Of a stretch of 64,000 nucleotides of DNA, positions 62,065-64,000 are shown piece by piece. The position numbers and the translations under genes are program-made. Numbering within the stretch: position 1 is the first letter of the stretch; each line of letters opens with the position of its first letter. Below the pieces are notes generated by a model. It was not told the DNA's origin, did not search any database, and saw nothing but the letters and a program-made list of their open reading frames with translations. The DNA is from Candidatus Gastranaerophilales bacterium. GTDB taxonomy: Bacteria > Cyanobacteriota > Vampirovibrionia > Gastranaerophilales > Gastranaerophilaceae. The DNA lies in the NCBI GenBank assembly GCA_944324225.1, contig CALUVL010000006.1, positions 1 through 64,000 of the forward strand, given 5' to 3'.

Positions 62065-62094
62065 TCAAAAGATAAAAATACTATAATTTTTATT

Positions 62095-62298
62095 ATGATT
62101 GAATTTAAACTTGATGATTTGATATGGATGCACAGAACAACGGCCGAAGAGGTTCACAAAGCCACCGGAATAAGCAATTCAACGCTTTCAAACATGCGCA
62201 CTGGCAAAAATAAAAATGTTAGCATCAACACTTTAGATCTACTCTGCAAACACTTTAAATGCAAAGTTTCGGATATTTTAGAATACGCAGAGGATTAA
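62095..62298 (+). CDS. XRE/Cro-type HTH regulator, partner of prepilin module 2
   Basis: The 67-residue protein is one HTH domain of the HTH_26/Cro type (TAEEVHKATGISNSTLSNMRTGKNKNVSINTLDLLCKHF...VSDILEY). ATG at 62095 is chosen: TATAAT at 62082-62087 lies 7 nt upstream, so transcription starts beside it and the longer frame from 62056 would begin before the promoter. No ribosome site, so leaderless. Its stop overlaps the convergent helicase gene by 4 nt. Confidence 0.9.
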   Translation: MIEFKLDDLIWMHRTTAEEVHKATGISNSTLSNMRTGKNKNVSINTLDLLCKHFKCKVSDILEYAED

Positions 62299-64000
62299 TC
62301 CAGATCAACAGGCTCTCTTTGAATTTTGTCTATCGCTTCACGAGCCGTAAATACAAGAGCTTCCGGCACATTTTCAATTGTCGTAAACTGCCTTAAAACA
62401 TCGACTACACGCTTAAAAGCTCTTACAATGTCGCCTTCGCCGATATCAATCTGTCCGCAGATTGACTCCCATTCCGCTCCTTCAACCCAGAGTTCAATAA
62501 GAGATGAGAAATAAGGATTTATGTACAAAGGAGCATCTACATCACGGTTATTTTGAACTTTTTCAATTTTACGGCGGATGTTGCGTATGAGATTAAGTGT
62601 TTTTCTTACAGGCTCCGAGAACGGAATATAAGGGATTTCAATTCTCAAATCTTCTGTCACAACTGCGCAAATTACTGCTGATAATTGAGAAGGTGTCAGA
62701 TTTTCCAAAATGCCGGAAAATATAATTTCGGCTATATAAAGTTCATTTTCAGAGCGGATTTGAGATGTTGTAATGCCTCTTGATGTCGGGTAATCATTTT
62801 CTAGATATCCGAAATCATTCAAAACGCTTCTGTGTGCCAGAAACTTGTTCCAGAAAATATCACGCTGCTTTTCAACTTCTTTTTCAAGCTTTTTCTGGCG
62901 AATGTTTAATCGCTCAATTACTTCGATATTTTTTGCGTGTTTCCTATAAAGCTTGCAGGTGTCACACGGGTATTCATGCATTTTTGCAAGCATTAACTTT
63001 GTTTCTCGACCGAACTCAACAGCTTCCTGCGAAAGCGGTCTATTTTTTGCTTTTTCCTGCTTGCAGATTTTCTTGTATGTCTGGCGGTTCTGAACATAAA
63101 TATGCCTTATTTTGTCATACTCAAGAACATCATCGTCACAGTATTTGTAAGGACAGGCAAAAGTTCTTGATTCAATTTCTTTATTATTCAAATCTATTTG
63201 CTTCAAGATAGGATGAAGTCTTGTGCCTGTAGAAAAATATCCGAAGCTCTTAAGTATAAGCTCTTTTGCCTCTTCAAGACTAAAGCGCTGGAGAAGGTTC
63301 AAAACCATTGAATAACTCGGAGAAAACCTGCTTTCAAGAGGATTTGCATCACTTAGGACAAGTTCTGCGACTTCTTCCGGCGACTGGAAAGGTGTTCCGA
63401 CAATAGTTACGTATCCCACTTCATCCATACCACGGCGGCCTGCTCTGCCAGACATCTGCAAAAATTCGCTTGCCGTAAGCATTCTGTGCCCGCTGTCGGT
63501 GCGTTTGCTTGTGGAACTTATAACGGTTGAGCGGGCCGGCATATTTATGCCTGCTGCAAGAGTTTCCGTTGCAAAAACAACTTTTATAAGCCCTTTCTGG
63601 AAAAGTTTTTCAACCAGAAGTTTCCACGAAGGCAGAAGCCCTGCATGGTGTGACGCAACCCCGCATAAAAGATATTCAATATGCTTGTTATTATAAAGAT
63701 ACGGGTTTTCTGCAATATAATCGTCAATAAATTGTCTTATTTGTGCTCTTTCGGTCGGTGTTACAAGCTCTAAACCGGCACATTTTTCCATTTGTTCATC
63801 GCACTTGCGTCTGGAAAAAGTGAAATATATAGCAGGAAGCATATCTTTTTCCTGAAGGTTTCTAACAACTTCTTTCACATAAGATTTCTGTTTCAACTTG
63901 CCATGTGCAAACTTGCGCCGTTCCGGCTTAATTCTGTTATTCAAGGCACCGGATGGTGTCAAAAGAGGGAGGAGTTTGTTTGGCTGAGAGCTGTCAAAAT
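62295..64000 (-). CDS. Ski2/Mtr4-like DExH-box RNA helicase (5' end outside window)
   Basis: The frame stays open to the window end, so this is the C-terminal 568 residues of a longer protein. The second RecA domain shows GVASHHAGLLPSWKLLVE, VVFATETLAAGINMPARSTV and QMSGRAGRRGMDEVG; a Cys-x2-Cys segment (YPCDTCKLY) and the DSHCT-like C-terminal domain follow. Such proteins are typical of cyanobacteria and actinobacteria and act in RNA turnover or remodelling. The apparent start at 63962 is a TTG inside the gene. Confidence 0.93.
   Translation of the reverse strand, partial: FDSSQPNKLLPLLTPSGALNNRIKPERRKFAHGKLKQKSYVKEVVRNLQEKDMLPAIYFTFSRRKCDEQMEKCAGLELVTPTERAQIRQFIDDYIAENPYLYNNKHIEYLLCGVASHHAGLLPSWKLLVEKLFQKGLIKVVFATETLAAGINMPARSTVISSTSKRTDSGHRMLTASEFLQMSGRAGRRGMDEVGYVTIVGTPFQSPEEVAELVLSDANPLESRFSPSYSMVLNLLQRFSLEEAKELILKSFGYFSTGTRLHPILKQIDLNNKEIESRTFACPYKYCDDDVLEYDKIRHIYVQNRQTYKKICKQEKAKNRPLSQEAVEFGRETKLMLAKMHEYPCDTCKLYRKHAKNIEVIERLNIRQKKLEKEVEKQRDIFWNKFLAHRSVLNDFGYLENDYPTSRGITTSQIRSENELYIAEIIFSGILENLTPSQLSAVICAVVTEDLRIEIPYIPFSEPVRKTLNLIRNIRRKIEKVQNNRDVDAPLYINPYFSSLIELWVEGAEWESICGQIDIGEGDIVRAFKRVVDVLRQFTTIENVPEALVFTAREAIDKIQREPVDLD

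Noticed and set aside
63960-63962. TTG at 63962 as start of the helicase
   Set aside because: The frame continues upstream to the window end with typical helicase sequence, so the gene is cut by the window.

Overview
The window is AT-rich bacterial chromosome with tightly packed genes on both strands, no phage or insertion sequence, and no CRISPR array. Several signs point to a non-photosynthetic relative of Cyanobacteria, most likely a gut-type Gastranaerophilales (Melainabacteria/Vampirovibrionia). These are two prepilin-like proteins with the AFTM(A/S)EVLIT leader, a Ski2/Mtr4-like helicase and a RecG with a long N-terminal extension (both cyanobacteria-like), a Tic20/Ycf60-like membrane protein, CsaB, superoxide reductase plus ferritin (anaerobe oxygen defence), and many lineage-type hypothetical proteins. 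The assignment is inference; no 16S gene or other decisive marker is present.

Layout. 0.1-9.7 kb: a short alpha-glucan phosphorylase homologue lacking its PLP lysine, a methionine gamma-lyase-like enzyme, a VWA protein, a membrane-anchored phospholipase D-type nuclease, a ChbG-like deacetylase divergent from a GT2 glycosyltransferase, and a secreted protein made of six 20-residue YGYN repeats. 9.8-11.3 kb: a large SRP RNA with Alu-type domain, then superoxide reductase and ferritin. 11.4-16.9 kb: a FlhA/SctV C-terminal-domain protein without the export-channel half, followed by a hybrid sensor kinase, a LuxR-type regulator and an exported protein. 17-24.6 kb: GIY-YIG protein, small Gly-rich protein, AMIN-like protein, WecB, glutaredoxin plus a degenerate hybrid-cluster protein, rpsL-rpsG, LeuD. 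24.6-37.3 kb: radical SAM protein, AI-2E family permease, ferredoxin, ThrB, MnmD-like methyltransferase, two flavoproteins, an orphan sugar ABC permease, a phosphohexomutase. 37.4-40.2 kb: rpsE-rpmD-rplO-secY. 40.4-49.6 kb: PilZ protein, decarboxylase-fold enzyme, large secreted-looking protein, patatin, tRNA-Leu(UAA), EF-hand-like protein, and csaB-kdgK-eda. 49.6-64 kb: CHASE2 adenylate cyclase, two prepilin/XRE modules flanking recG, a tandem pair of INNFGGG proteins, rpiB, rsfS, a TPR protein, a phosphodiester glycosidase, and a Ski2-like helicase cut by the window end.

The most unusual signals are these. (1) Two divergent XRE-regulator/prepilin modules, each with a perfect inverted repeat lying on the prepilin promoter. 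(2) A recurring -10 box about 6 nt from the ATG at transcription-unit heads, implying many leaderless mRNAs. (3) Three apparent catalytic degenerations: phosphorylase Lys to Ser, loss of the hybrid-cluster ligands, and RHG to SHG in a histidine phosphatase. (4) A stand-alone FlhA_C protein coupled to a two-component system. Ribosomal operons are fragmented: rpsL-rpsG is not followed by fusA-tuf, and rpsE-rpmD-rplO-secY lacks its usual neighbours.

Reading all genes together: a fermentative, oxygen-stressed, surface-active bacterium with glycogen/glucan, KDG and exopolysaccharide functions, cAMP and probably c-di-GMP signalling, and switchable pilin-like surface proteins.
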